Positions 15,077-24,453 of a stretch of 58,537 nt of DNA are shown in pieces. The notes below the pieces were generated by a model. The model saw nothing but the letters and a program-made list of their open reading frames with translations. It did not search any database and had not been told where the DNA came from. Source of the stretch: a virus. The stretch spans positions 1-58,537 of the IMG/VR virus record IMGVR_UViG_3300045955_000127; one strand, written 5' to 3'. Position 1 is the first letter of the stretch. Every line of letters starts with the position of its first letter. The position numbers and the translations under genes are program-made.

Positions 15077-17696
15077 TGATACTAATCCCAATCAGGTGTA
15101 ATCCGGTAAACGCATCCTCATAGTCCGTCGCTGTCGCATCCACATCGCCGGTAAACGTCACCCAATCACCCGCTGCTGGAGTGTTAGCGATGGTGATCGG
15201 CGCCGTAGTACAGCTCATATAATCTTCAGTCTGGTTGTTGAACGTACACGTCGCCTGCACATTCGCCGCCGTCGGGTCTGTAACCGCCGCGAACTGGTTC
15301 CCCGGCGCGTAAGAATCCCCGCCCCAATCCACAGCGAAGTCATTGAGCGAAGCCGTAGCCGAGAACATGTGCATCGTCAGCGTAACCGTTCCAGCGTTCC
15401 ACGTTGCCGGCATTGGGAGCGAGAACTTAATGCGACAAGCGTTGTCGTCCGCAGGGTTTATAGTAAGAATGTCGTCGTTGGGTAGGGCTTTCTCAGTTGG
15501 TGTTTGGTCGGTGCAGCTCGCAGACCCCTTCATGTAGGCTGCTGGGATGAAAATAGACTTGACTGCTGCGGCAGTCGCAACATTGGCCCAGCTGCCATTT
15601 ACCCTAACCCTCAATGCGTCGGTGTCGGTGCGGTAGAACAAATCCCCATCGGTGACTTGCGCTGTTGGATCGGCTGCGCCGCTGCCCGGATTGACCCCCT
15701 GCGCACCGCCGACAAACTTATGGTTCCCCTGCATTGCCAGCGTGCCAGTGCCGGTCGCAGTAGCATCGGGGTTGGCTATAATGACCGCCGAGTCATCGTC
15801 CTCGTCCCAAAGTGCCCACGTAAACCCAACCGGAACTAAGGTTCTCCTGTCAGCATCTGTGCAGGGTTTCCACAACGGCCCATGCGTGGCATCGGTAAAT
15901 CCGCACATCGGCGTGACACCATCGCCAATCCGTACGGAGTTTCCTAGATTGTTAGCCCCAGTGAATGTATTGACGCCAGTGAAGGTATTATTTCCAGCGA
16001 GGGTAACATCGCCGGCGCCGCCTGCCGCCTGGTCCCAAACTGCCGCCGCCACCGTACTGTCGATCAAATCCCAGCATCTTTGATTCTCGGTTCCTGCGGA
16101 ATTACACCATCGCGTTACGCCGGCTATATAGCCATCGCCGGAGTCGTCATTTTCATCTGGATCGCGGGTTTCTAAAACTCGGGAGATTTTACAAGTGAGA
16201 TTGCCTTGAGCATCTATCGCGTGAGCGAAGACTCCAACATTGGTGCTCGTTATTGTGCAGTCCGTTGGATTACTGGCAAGACTCCCGGCGCTGCCGGTTG
16301 TGTTTGAATTTAGATAGGCAAGACTTTGGCTTGCTGTGCCGTCGTGAATCTTGGGTATTCCCGTGGTGGAATCTAGGCCAAATTCCCCCGGGGCCGCTGG
16401 AGTAAACCCCGCCGAGTTGGGCACTTCGATTGTTACCGCGCCGAAGTCCTGCTTGCCTGATGTATAGGTAGTAGCCGCCCCGCGGCTTACGTAGTCAGTG
16501 CCCGCCGCCGCCGCCGCTATATTCCCCCCGCCATCGGCTTTAACGATGCCCGTTATAGCGCCGACGATTGGGTCGCTCTCAGTGATCGTTACCGTGGTAT
16601 CTGGATCGTCATCGGTGACATTTACGGCAGTGCCGACAAAATTGAGATTGTTGCGCTGCGTGAGCGGCGTTCCCTCATTTTCGATCGTATGACCACCGCC
16701 AACCGACGTAGGGCAATTGGTGCCGTCTTCCTGGCAAACGCTGGTGCCTCCAATGGTAACATCGACGGTCGCCGCAACCGAACCAGAGCTGAGAGTGTCC
16801 GTACCTTTATCGTAAGTAAGGCTGCTATCCGTGCCACAAGCTCCGGCATCATTGAAGGTTACTTCGGTATCCGATCCGCAAGCGCCGCCACCTGAGCCCG
16901 GCGGGCGCGCAAAGCCGATCACCGAAGGCGTGCCGGTTATCTTCAAAGTTCCTGGCGTGCCCGAAGCGAGAACCGCCTTAACGGAAGTGGCGCCAGACAC
17001 GTTGCAGCGAAAGACGCCCTCCGCGGCCAGCCATGTCGTGCTGGTATAGGTCGTCCCGCCATCGAGTGAGTAACAATCGGTTGCCTCGAACTGCTGTCCA
17101 TCTGTACTGGTCTGGATAGAGAATGTAGAGCTATTAAAATCTCCGGTAGCGGTGATCAGCAGCACTTGACGGCCACCGATCGGATGAATGGGATTTTGCA
17201 CTGGCGTGGTCGAACTGTTGTAAAGCCCCATCGAAGGAATCACGTCTACCGGGTAGAGGCTGCCTACGGATCCGGCCGGCGTCACGTTCCCCACCATCGA
17301 TGCGTTCGCGCTAATCTTCACTGCTGTGGGCGAGCCGCTATTCAAAACGGCCTTCACCACTGCGGCGCCAGACACGTTGCAGCGCCATGTTCCGGGGGCA
17401 GTGATCCAGCCGTTAGCCGTAAATGTTGTAAGCCCGTCCATCGAGTAACAGTCTGTGTTAGCGTAGGTGATCCCATCGCCGCTGATTTGCACATGGAAGG
17501 TTGCGCTATTAAAAGTCCCCCCGGCGGTCACTTGGAGGACTTGCCACCGCCCGTTTAGGTTAAATGGGTTTACTGAGCCCGAGATCGTGTTGTTATAGAG
17601 CAGGAATTCGGTGAAGATCGGCCCCACTGTGGTTTGGCTGAAAACGGAAGTCGTTAAGCAGAAAACATAAAATAGAAGAGCAAAAAAAATCTTCAT
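15063..17696 (-). CDS. Secreted-type tail-fibre-like protein (877 aa)
   Basis: Signal peptide MKIFFALLFYVFCLTTSVFS then QTTVG. Two N-terminal repeats of about 125 residues share LxITAxGxFNSxTFxxQxSxDG, a DCYSxDG segment and a WRCNVSG/FRCNVSG segment, giving two Cys pairs that suggest disulfides. Next are tail-fibre-like strands and hinges (SDPIVGAITGIVKADGGG, TLAGNNTFTGVNTFTGANNL) and a C-terminal beta domain (MPATWNAGTVTLTMHMFSAT, FAVDWGGDSY). The architecture is that of a receptor-binding fibre, but with an export signal. AAGG precedes ATG 17696. Confidence 0.8.
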   Translation of the reverse strand: MKIFFALLFYVFCLTTSVFSQTTVGPIFTEFLLYNNTISGSVNPFNLNGRWQVLQVTAGGTFNSATFHVQISGDGITYANTDCYSMDGLTTFTANGWITAPGTWRCNVSGAAVVKAVLNSGSPTAVKISANASMVGNVTPAGSVGSLYPVDVIPSMGLYNSSTTPVQNPIHPIGGRQVLLITATGDFNSSTFSIQTSTDGQQFEATDCYSLDGGTTYTSTTWLAAEGVFRCNVSGATSVKAVLASGTPGTLKITGTPSVIGFARPPGSGGGACGSDTEVTFNDAGACGTDSSLTYDKGTDTLSSGSVAATVDVTIGGTSVCQEDGTNCPTSVGGGHTIENEGTPLTQRNNLNFVGTAVNVTDDDPDTTVTITESDPIVGAITGIVKADGGGNIAAAAAGTDYVSRGAATTYTSGKQDFGAVTIEVPNSAGFTPAAPGEFGLDSTTGIPKIHDGTASQSLAYLNSNTTGSAGSLASNPTDCTITSTNVGVFAHAIDAQGNLTCKISRVLETRDPDENDDSGDGYIAGVTRWCNSAGTENQRCWDLIDSTVAAAVWDQAAGGAGDVTLAGNNTFTGVNTFTGANNLGNSVRIGDGVTPMCGFTDATHGPLWKPCTDADRRTLVPVGFTWALWDEDDDSAVIIANPDATATGTGTLAMQGNHKFVGGAQGVNPGSGAADPTAQVTDGDLFYRTDTDALRVRVNGSWANVATAAAVKSIFIPAAYMKGSASCTDQTPTEKALPNDDILTINPADDNACRIKFSLPMPATWNAGTVTLTMHMFSATASLNDFAVDWGGDSYAPGNQFAAVTDPTAANVQATCTFNNQTEDYMSCTTAPITIANTPAAGDWVTFTGDVDATATDYEDAFTGLHLIGISINATY

Positions 17697-17703
17697 AACA
17701 GAT

Positions 17704-18618
17704 TTACCTTCTGTCGATATCTAGCCCAAGACCGAAAATGCTGTTGGATGGCGATGCGCCACTCCATTGCGCCGTGATATCCAAATCTTGAACGATCGAA
17801 GAATCGGCCCCGCTGGCAGCGATTCTGCTCAGGGTAAATAGATTGGCTATCCCTCCGATGTTTAACGATGACGACTCGAGAAATCCCAATGAGGAAGTCG
17901 ATTGTGAATTGGCGGAATTTCGAGCGTGCAGACGCGACCGTAACGCTACCCCGACATTAGCAACTAGGCCGCCCGTGGGGTTCGCTATCGGCAACGTGAA
18001 TAATTCAACACCAGCGTAACGCAGCCGGATGGTCACCGTAGCTGCCGCCACAATCCCGATGATCTCAAAGTCGCAGTTGATATGAAGAAAACGATTTGTG
18101 CTAAGAAGCCCAGCCGCGATCTGTTTTGAATAAAGATCAGTTTCGCTGGCGGTGTTCGTTACATCGGGCTCGCTAACGTCTTTGATTAAAGCCGCGCTGT
18201 CAATCCGGACATTGCCTCCCGAGGGATTGACGGCTTCGCTGCCATTGCCATTGATAAAATTTATCAGGAGCTGCGATTGCAGGTTGACGCCGTTTGCCTG
18301 GATTGTGGCTCCAGACAAAGAGCCCTCAAAGACAGTGCCAGCCAGCAACGCCGCGATGCTCCCCGTTGCCGACCCCGGCACGATTCCCGTAACCGGCATC
18401 CCTGTACCGATGGTTACCGAAACGATCGCAGTCTGAGGCAATGCAATCGGGCTCAATGCCCCGCTTGAATTCGAGATCGTCGAGGCGATGCTTACAGCGA
18501 TCACGGACCCGCCGATGATTTGCTGCGGAACGCTGATGACGACAAGCGTATTCGGGAGAGCGACCCCGTTCGCGTTATAGAGCGTGCCCGAGACTATGCA
18601 AGTTCCTGGAGCTGGCAT
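17704..18618 (-). CDS. Beta-rich structural protein (304 aa)
   Basis: Start ATG 18618 is preferred because a G-rich ribosome site lies upstream and the longer frame overlaps the neighbour. N-terminal residues resemble a carboxypeptidase-regulatory/Ig-like sandwich (CIVSGTLYNANGVALPNTLV); the middle is low-complexity Ser/Gly/Ile; the C-terminal ~130 residues are a beta domain ending IFGLGLDIDRR. No signal peptide. Probably a fibre or baseplate-like component beside the fibre gene; function not established. Confidence 0.65.
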   Translation of the reverse strand: MPAPGTCIVSGTLYNANGVALPNTLVVISVPQQIIGGSVIAVSIASTISNSSGALSPIALPQTAIVSVTIGTGMPVTGIVPGSATGSIAALLAGTVFEGSLSGATIQANGVNLQSQLLINFINGNGSEAVNPSGGNVRIDSAALIKDVSEPDVTNTASETDLYSKQIAAGLLSTNRFLHINCDFEIIGIVAAATVTIRLRYAGVELFTLPIANPTGGLVANVGVALRSRLHARNSANSQSTSSLGFLESSSLNIGGIANLFTLSRIAASGADSSIVQDLDITAQWSGASPSNSIFGLGLDIDRR

Positions 18619-18623
18619 AAGAG

Positions 18624-19001
18624 TTAACCCCCCGGAAAATACTTCTCTGCTACCGGATTCCAAAAGAAAGTTTTTGCCGTGCCGGCGGCCAGTGCGACCG
18701 CCGCGGCGATATTGCCGCTGGTCCCCGTACTGAAACCATCGATCGCCAATAGGACGACCGGGCCAAAATCCTCGCGCGCTTCTATCGTTTGTATCGTCGT
18801 GGATCCGGTAACAGGTTGGAGGCGGCGTGTCGGCGCTATTGTCGTGGCCGAAGCGATTGAGGCGAACGGTTCTCGGTCTATCGGATTCAAAAAGTCGCGC
18901 GTGTATTTTAAGAATTTTTCCCAGTATTCGAAAAAATCCTTCACCCGCTCATTCAAAGCAGGATTGCCGACGCGAAAGGATGGCGGATCGTAGCGCGGCA
19001 T
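18624..19001 (-). CDS. Virion-associated hypothetical protein (125 aa)
   Basis: ATG 19001 overlaps the upstream stop as TAATG. The N-terminal third is helical and aromatic (NERVKDFFEYWEKFLKYTRD); the rest is a beta domain (FGPVVLLAIDGFSTGTSG, TFFWNPVAEKYFP). The second part resembles small trimeric caps on phage fibres, but I cannot name a family. Confidence 0.6.
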   Translation of the reverse strand: MPRYDPPSFRVGNPALNERVKDFFEYWEKFLKYTRDFLNPIDREPFASIASATTIAPTRRLQPVTGSTTIQTIEAREDFGPVVLLAIDGFSTGTSGNIAAAVALAAGTAKTFFWNPVAEKYFPGG

Positions 19002-19315
19002 TATCCAATTTCTCCCGTGAGCGACCAAAGAATTTCGAATACCCGCGCCTCGGCAACACCGCTATCGGCTTCGAGGCGCAACTTCTCCGCATGGAAGATC
19101 ATCACCATCTGAGCACCGTCTGCCGTCAACTCAATCTCCGTCGTTCCGCTCTTGAGCAATGCGTTATTGGTCTTTCCCCATACGCGGATATTGACTGCCT
19201 CCGCTAATGTCGTTGGCGAAAGGATCAGAACCGCCATGGGCGACCGGCTGCCCAACGAGATCTCATTGGAGTTTTGCTCGCCGTTTGGAATCGTCAGTAA
19301 ATCGGAGCGTGCCAT
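19001..19315 (-). CDS. Small beta-sandwich structural protein (104 aa)
   Basis: Beta-rich throughout: SPMAVLILSPTTLAEAVNIR, IELTADGAQMVMIFHAEKLR, ending VFEILWSLTGEIG. No cysteines, no membrane segment. Coupled downstream by TAATG. The size and location suit a decoration or baseplate subunit; unknown family. Confidence 0.6.
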   Translation of the reverse strand: MARSDLLTIPNGEQNSNEISLGSRSPMAVLILSPTTLAEAVNIRVWGKTNNALLKSGTTEIELTADGAQMVMIFHAEKLRLEADSGVAEARVFEILWSLTGEIG

Positions 19316-19317
19316 TT

Positions 19318-19566
19318 TCAGGTGATCCTTGTAATGTCCGTGATATCTGCGATCAAAAGCAGCCTACCCTCTACTACGCCGCCGCCCCCCCACAAACTCT
19401 CTGGCATTCCCCAGAGTAATTGTTGCTGGTCGTCCTGCCCTAATGCGCCCGGCGAAACCGGCAACCCCGGTTCCCAGACCTGGCACCACTCCATAAAGGC
19501 CAACTTTAGATTGTTGACAGCTTCCGGCCCAGCTCCGCCGCCTTGAAATAGGAGTAAAAGGCTCAT
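19318..19566 (-). CDS. Small structural protein, unknown (82 aa)
   Basis: Starts at ATG 19566, overlapping the upstream stop as ATGA. Sequence begins MSLLLLFQGGG and continues with a Trp-rich middle (MEWCQVWEPG) and a Gly-rich turn. The N-terminus is too short for a membrane helix. Unknown function; kept because of the tight fit between neighbours. Confidence 0.5.
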   Translation of the reverse strand: MSLLLLFQGGGAGPEAVNNLKLAFMEWCQVWEPGLPVSPGALGQDDQQQLLWGMPESLWGGGGVVEGRLLLIADITDITRIT

Positions 19567-20318
19567 CTCCCTACTCCCATCAGCGACATAGTGGAGCCGC
19601 CTGCCGCTGCCCCCGCTACCTCCGCTATGGCAAAATGGATAAACGCCCTGTCATCTGTAGCGCCAGAGGAATAGCCTACCGATCTGCTTCCGCTCCCCGG
19701 CGTGGTTTCGCGGCCCATCATCATCACACGCGATCCTACGTCCATGTCATGGAGATGGGTGCTATTAGTTCCAGCCGAGGGTAAGTCCGCCAGCCCAGAG
19801 CGACCACAGACTAATCGAAGGGCCGTCACCGCGCCCGAATCAATTGCCTGTTCGGCGAGTGTGCCGTCCTCTTCCAAAAGTACACGGGTTCCTACCTCTT
19901 CCGTATCGCCCCCTGCGGTAAAGGTCACGGCGACCGCATAAGCCTCATTGGCGCTATTGTCTCTTGTGACAACCACAGAGGCGGGATCATCTGTCGGTAC
20001 GGATCCACCTAAAAACCAGACGGTCGCCGTAGCAAATTCCCCTATTGTATCTTGCGCCACGGTTCCAAGCCTCGCCAGCGGCACCCCAACATAAGTGACT
20101 GCGCTCACAAGAGTTGGGGTATCGTCGTCATTCCCCATAACACACACGGCAACTCCTCTAGGAGTACCCACGGGGTCATGATCCCATGTAAAACTCGCCT
20201 CGCTAGTCGAGGGCGTTGTCGCGGTATGCGATTCACTAGCAGCGTCAAAGGCAACAACCGCCCACGCGGGACGAGCAATCAATAGGGCGACAAACAAGAC
20301 TGCAAGTCGTTTCATCAT
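19563..20318 (-). CDS. Secreted-type beta-sandwich protein (251 aa)
   Basis: Signal peptide MMKRLAVLFVALLIARPAWA then VVAFDAASES; GAGGT precedes the start. The mature part is one or two beta-sandwiches (SFTWDHDPVGTPRGVAVCVM, ATVWFLGGSVPTDDPASVVV) ending with SVGYSSGATDDRAFIHFAIA. The closing strand pattern (a/tDxRAxxH) recurs in the middle of the next protein (20315-21892), so the two probably share a domain. Six exported proteins in this block suggest a common extracellular role. Confidence 0.7.
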   Translation of the reverse strand: MMKRLAVLFVALLIARPAWAVVAFDAASESHTATTPSTSEASFTWDHDPVGTPRGVAVCVMGNDDDTPTLVSAVTYVGVPLARLGTVAQDTIGEFATATVWFLGGSVPTDDPASVVVTRDNSANEAYAVAVTFTAGGDTEEVGTRVLLEEDGTLAEQAIDSGAVTALRLVCGRSGLADLPSAGTNSTHLHDMDVGSRVMMMGRETTPGSGSRSVGYSSGATDDRAFIHFAIAEVAGAAAGGSTMSLMGVGR

Positions 20319-21892
20319 GGCGGCGATACCTCATTGAAGCTTGCATTCTCGTCGCCTATCTTTATCGAGTCCATGTAATGAATAAGCGTATCGTCTGGGT
20401 TAGGATTTTGCAGGTTCCACCACGATTTATAAATCCCGAACCTGACAATGCTACTCTTGTTGCACGCAGGGAAGGTGCCGTCACACACCATATTAGGCCC
20501 ATTTTGAGTAACTACCTTTGAACCGTTTTTCCAAATTTCCAGCAATCCCGTAGGCACGCCGCCTGACCCAGTTGACCAAATCACATGCACAACAAATTTC
20601 GTCCATTGCCCTTTGGCAATTGCGCCCAAGTTGTATGATGTCTCCGTTACAGTGCTATTGGTATTGCACCCCGTCGTGCCGTCAGCAAAATTCACCGCTA
20701 AAAGGTTGTCATTCGGCAGTACACGGAAGGCCAGATGCTGCCCGGTAAATGTGTCGCAGGCATCATTTGTGCGGTGCCACTGATAAACAATGGTTCCATT
20801 TGGGTCATTCGTGTTATCGTCCCATGTCGAATCAAAATAAATAGCGAATCCGTACCATCTTTCAGTCCCATTTGTCTGCGTGGCGTTCCAGCCTAGCATG
20901 GTCTTACCGGGGGTATTGCCGGATACGGGATCGCCATCGCTTGATTCAAACCGCACTGATTGTGTACCGTCATTGGCTTGTGCACTAGAAAGCGCGTGAG
21001 AATGTGCACAACAACCATTAGCATCTATCAAGTCGGGGTCCGCGCCGCTTAAAACAGTCCCGGTCTCAAAATTTGCGGTGTGGGTGATATTATCGCTCGT
21101 TGGCGGGGGGTCGGTATCATCGGGCGGACGGATATCAACGACTTGATGCACGTATGCCCGGGCATCAGGCTTATCCCAGGTCATCGTCACGCTCGCGGCT
21201 CCGGCTTTTGTTGACGCGCCGCTCTGACGATTGGTGAGTGATGCGTTTACGCCCGCCGACTTTTGCCAGAGTGAGCCTTGCCCGGCTCCCGGTGCAATAG
21301 TTTCATTATTCGGCACAGTGGTGCAAAGATGGTCAAAGACTATTCGCTGTGTCGCGCTTGAAATCATCGTTGATGGGGTTGTGCCGGTGCCAAAGGACGC
21401 CGAAATGGTCCCGAGCGGGGTTGTGCCATCCACGTCCTGAAAGTGAAAAATACCAAACGCCATGTTTTGCGCTGCGGTGGCAGACACAGTAAATGTCTGT
21501 GCTCCGGCTGTAGGGGCAATTAAACGATAGATCGCGGCCCGGACGGTTGGCGCAGTGCCCGTTACCTCATTTGCATCTGCGCTGTAACGCGTAAACGCTC
21601 CGTCCTCGCTCGAAGATACGGAGATATCGTGAGTGGAACTGCGGTGACAGACGCCAGCAATCGTTAAATCCGTATTGGCGGGTACGACTTCATCGACTTC
21701 CAGCTGCGTGCAATTTTCGCAGCCGTAGGGATCGGGCGGGTCAGGTGGATCAGGTGGATTTAGCTCTATGTCGCTCCGAAATGGACGTGGCCCGGACAGC
21801 GCCCTATCAGCCAGGTCCCTAATGACCTGCGCGGTAACAATCTGCGCCGCTAGGCCGATCAGGAGAATTATGCCGATAATGAAATATCGCAT
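20315..21892 (-). CDS. Secreted-type heparin-lyase-fold protein (525 aa)
   Basis: Signal peptide MRYFIIGIILLIGLAAQIVT then AQVI; Pro/Asp-rich linkers (NPPDPPDPPDPYG, PPDDTDPPP) separate domains. Residues ~60-250 match the beta-sandwich of the neighbouring protein. Residues ~265-525 resemble the PF14099 polysaccharide-lyase fold (heparin lyase I/glucuronan lyase): RFESSDGDPVSG, WYGFAIYFDSTW, VYQWHRTNDAC, GQWTKFVVHVIWSTGSGG, IWKNGSKVV, RFGIYKSWWN. It could cut or bind acidic capsular sugar. Catalytic residues cannot be confirmed by eye. Confidence 0.72.
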   Translation of the reverse strand: MRYFIIGIILLIGLAAQIVTAQVIRDLADRALSGPRPFRSDIELNPPDPPDPPDPYGCENCTQLEVDEVVPANTDLTIAGVCHRSSTHDISVSSSEDGAFTRYSADANEVTGTAPTVRAAIYRLIAPTAGAQTFTVSATAAQNMAFGIFHFQDVDGTTPLGTISASFGTGTTPSTMISSATQRIVFDHLCTTVPNNETIAPGAGQGSLWQKSAGVNASLTNRQSGASTKAGAASVTMTWDKPDARAYVHQVVDIRPPDDTDPPPTSDNITHTANFETGTVLSGADPDLIDANGCCAHSHALSSAQANDGTQSVRFESSDGDPVSGNTPGKTMLGWNATQTNGTERWYGFAIYFDSTWDDNTNDPNGTIVYQWHRTNDACDTFTGQHLAFRVLPNDNLLAVNFADGTTGCNTNSTVTETSYNLGAIAKGQWTKFVVHVIWSTGSGGVPTGLLEIWKNGSKVVTQNGPNMVCDGTFPACNKSSIVRFGIYKSWWNLQNPNPDDTLIHYMDSIKIGDENASFNEVSPP

Positions 21893-22816
21893 TTAGAATT
21901 GAGCGTAACTGATATCGACCCCGATATTCGCAGCTCCCGATTGAGTCACACATAGAGCATCGCCGCCTGCATCGGATTTGAGCACCATCCCAACACCCGA
22001 CCCGCGTGAAATACCTACGGTTGCGCCTGCGGTAAGAATCATGCCGGATGATCTATCCGCCTGACTTGTAGCGCAATCAGTTCCCGTGCCGGATACGAAC
22101 TTAACCGAGGTTTGAGCATCGCCTTCGCTGACAATGGAAAAACTACAAACATAAATAACAGTTGATCCCGACAGGGCAACGATTTCGGTCGTTGTCGCTG
22201 TGGTCATGTTAAGAAAAGCATTATTAGTGCATTTGATATCCGCATTGCCGTTGGCCCCTTGGGTCTGTACGGCCACAGTTCCGTCGGAAGTAGTTTTAAC
22301 ACGCCGCGCCGTGGAGCCGCCGTCGTCCGATCCAGAGATTTGAATGTCGTCGATGGTATCGCTGAGGGCAGTAATTAGATTAACTAACGTCAGTCGCAGG
22401 TTAGACGGCACCCCCACTGCTCGCCCCGTCACGGTCACGGTCCCGGCTGAGTAACCGGATATTCGCGCTCTGACGGCTTGCAGGCCCGCGACAGGGATTT
22501 CCCATATCGTGACGCCCGAAGTGGTTACTGTCGTATCAAGCACCTGAGTTCCCAGTTGCACGGCATTGAGAGCGGAATAGTTTGTGGCGTCCCCCGTTCC
22601 CTCGAAATTGACAGTTGTGCCACCGGAGCATGAGGCGCAGTTGACGGTAACAATGACGGTGGACATGCCGCTAACTGTTAAAGCCGTGCCGTTGCCGTCG
22701 GCTGTTGCGGCGTTTTGTAGAGTACCCGAGATAATCGAACCTTCAATCGTAACAGGCTGTTGCGACCAAACATGAACCGGCCACAAAAGAGCAATGATTA
22801 AAATTAGTTTTTTCAT
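21893..22816 (-). CDS. Secreted-type structural protein (307 aa)
   Basis: ATG 22816 is chosen: ATGA overlap with the upstream stop, GGAG before it, and an immediate signal peptide MKKLILIIALLWPVHVWSQQ. The N-terminal half is Thr/Val-rich beta with a CASC pair; the C-terminal half (CTNNAFLNMTTATTTEIVAL, YVCSFSIVSEG, GTGTDCATSQAD) matches the domain of the protein at 26853-27320, including the GTGTxCAT motif. Probably a paralogous exported beta domain. Confidence 0.7.
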   Translation of the reverse strand: MKKLILIIALLWPVHVWSQQPVTIEGSIISGTLQNAATADGNGTALTVSGMSTVIVTVNCASCSGGTTVNFEGTGDATNYSALNAVQLGTQVLDTTVTTSGVTIWEIPVAGLQAVRARISGYSAGTVTVTGRAVGVPSNLRLTLVNLITALSDTIDDIQISGSDDGGSTARRVKTTSDGTVAVQTQGANGNADIKCTNNAFLNMTTATTTEIVALSGSTVIYVCSFSIVSEGDAQTSVKFVSGTGTDCATSQADRSSGMILTAGATVGISRGSGVGMVLKSDAGGDALCVTQSGAANIGVDISYAQF

Positions 22817-23808
22817 TCGTACTCCACGTCCAAAACGCAATCACTTGCCGTTACGCCCGTAGTATCATTATCAGCAATACCAGTAACAATCGTGATCGCT
22901 ATGCCTGTGCTAAAAGCTATCCCGCCCGGTGGCGCATAGATAGAATGCACGCCCGCTTGTGCCGCGAATGTACGCACCACGCCCGATCCTGGCGTTGGTG
23001 CTCCCGCTGTGTTGTGAAATTTAACAAAGATGGGAACCGCTGAATTATTAAACAGAGTGATGCCACGCACCACGCCCGCGCTCGCTTTGATATTAGCTGC
23101 ATCGCCGCTGCCAGCCGCTACGCGATGGAAAGTAGAAGCAGCCGGTGCGCCACCAAGCGCGGCCAAAATCTCGTCCAATACGCCGCCGGATTCGAGAGCT
23201 AGGGCTGAAGTATTTAGATTCGTGCCAGCATTGGCAGTAACAGAACCCGTGACGGTTACGTCATTGTTTGCCCCGAGATCAACAGTGAGGGTGCCTTCAA
23301 CGGCAGCTTCGATGGCAGCCAGTGATACCACCCCGGGGTCATCTGCGGCCAGAGTAACCCTTGGCGTATTCGCTGCTACATTTCCCGCCCCCGCTGTTAC
23401 CCCTGCCTGTCCAGCAACAATGTTGACTTTTGCGCGGTCGGACTCATCCCAATCATCAATCGCAGCAAGTGAAGTAGCGGCGGCAGCAAGATTGCCGCCG
23501 GATTCCAACGCGAGGGCAGAGGTGTTGAGATTAGTACCGGCATTGGCGGTTATGGTTCCGCTGACTGGCTGTGTAACACCTGAGCCGTCTACGGTTAAAG
23601 TCCCTGTAAGCGCCGCTACAGCCGGATCATCGCTGGCAAGCGTTACGCGCTGCACGCCAGCCGCTACCGCGCCGGCTCCGCCAAGAGCGTCAGTTGCAGC
23701 ACCATCGGCGCCAAGCGAGATTTTCACCCGCTGATACCATACGCTAGTAATATCGTCTGCGGCTATCGCGGTCCCACTGCCAGCGGTAATTTCAACATTG
23801 TCTGCCAT
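22813..23808 (-). CDS. Repeat-bearing virion/appendage protein (331 aa)
   Basis: Residues ~60-215 hold two repeats of about 105 residues with ANAGTNLNTSALALESGG followed by AAxxSLAAID and AGxxxVAANTPRVTLA. The C-terminal ~110 residues are a compact beta domain ending DCVLDVEYE. Such repeats are seen in tail-fibre stalk proteins of uncultivated phages. No signal peptide. The repeat is also visible in DNA at about 23183-23240 and 23493-23551. Confidence 0.65.
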   Translation of the reverse strand: MADNVEITAGSGTAIAADDITSVWYQRVKISLGADGAATDALGGAGAVAAGVQRVTLASDDPAVAALTGTLTVDGSGVTQPVSGTITANAGTNLNTSALALESGGNLAAAATSLAAIDDWDESDRAKVNIVAGQAGVTAGAGNVAANTPRVTLAADDPGVVSLAAIEAAVEGTLTVDLGANNDVTVTGSVTANAGTNLNTSALALESGGVLDEILAALGGAPAASTFHRVAAGSGDAANIKASAGVVRGITLFNNSAVPIFVKFHNTAGAPTPGSGVVRTFAAQAGVHSIYAPPGGIAFSTGIAITIVTGIADNDTTGVTASDCVLDVEYE

Positions 23809-24453
23809 CTATGGCCCCGTTACCCACTCGCCCTTTGTAACCGTACCGCCCGCAGAGCTTGTGGATTGTTTTTGATCTACTGTACTTTCATCGTCGGCGT
23901 ATAGTTGCGTGGTCGTGCCATCATTGTCCTTTTTGTTCCGCCAAGACTTGTAGATGTAATTTATTTTCGCGGCGAGGGTGGTTGTCGCTGCCGGCGCTCC
24001 CTGCCCCGGCTCCGCATAGGTATCGGTCGCTAGGGCATCCACAACCTCGGCGTTAACTTGGGCGGCACTTAGATCGTTTAGCGCCGCTACGAGATTAAAC
24101 TGTTTAGGCACGGGCGATGCCGCGCTAGTTGTTACCATCACATAAACAACCGCGTACCACGCGCCCGTGGCGAATACGGCATCAGCAATATCAAGCCTGT
24201 AAAGTCCCGGCGCTAGGGTATTGGAAACCTCTTTCAACCCCCAATCTGTATGAGCGTCCGTAAGCGCAGATAAGTCGCTCAGGCTTGATGTTACATCGGT
24301 AACGACAACATCATTATCTGTTTCTACCCTGGTATAAGATACAGTTAAATCGGAGGAATCCAATCCAGTCGCACCACTGCCATCGGTTTGTGCCGAGTCG
24401 GGAATAAAAACCAGAATCGTTCTGTCGGTTGTGCCTATGAGAATATCTTCCAT
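23809..24453 (-). CDS. Phage structural protein, unknown (214 aa)
   Basis: N-terminal residues 1-130 form a beta-sandwich (RTILVFIPDSAQTDGSGATG, LAPGLYRLDIADAVFATGAW) followed by a helical end (DLSAAQVNAEVVDALATDTY) and a basic KINYIYKSWRNKK segment. This design is common between a beta-helix protein and the tail genes of uncultivated short-tailed phages. It ends where the repeat protein begins. Confidence 0.6.
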   Translation of the reverse strand: MEDILIGTTDRTILVFIPDSAQTDGSGATGLDSSDLTVSYTRVETDNDVVVTDVTSSLSDLSALTDAHTDWGLKEVSNTLAPGLYRLDIADAVFATGAWYAVVYVMVTTSAASPVPKQFNLVAALNDLSAAQVNAEVVDALATDTYAEPGQGAPAATTTLAAKINYIYKSWRNKKDNDGTTTQLYADDESTVDQKQSTSSAGGTVTKGEWVTGP

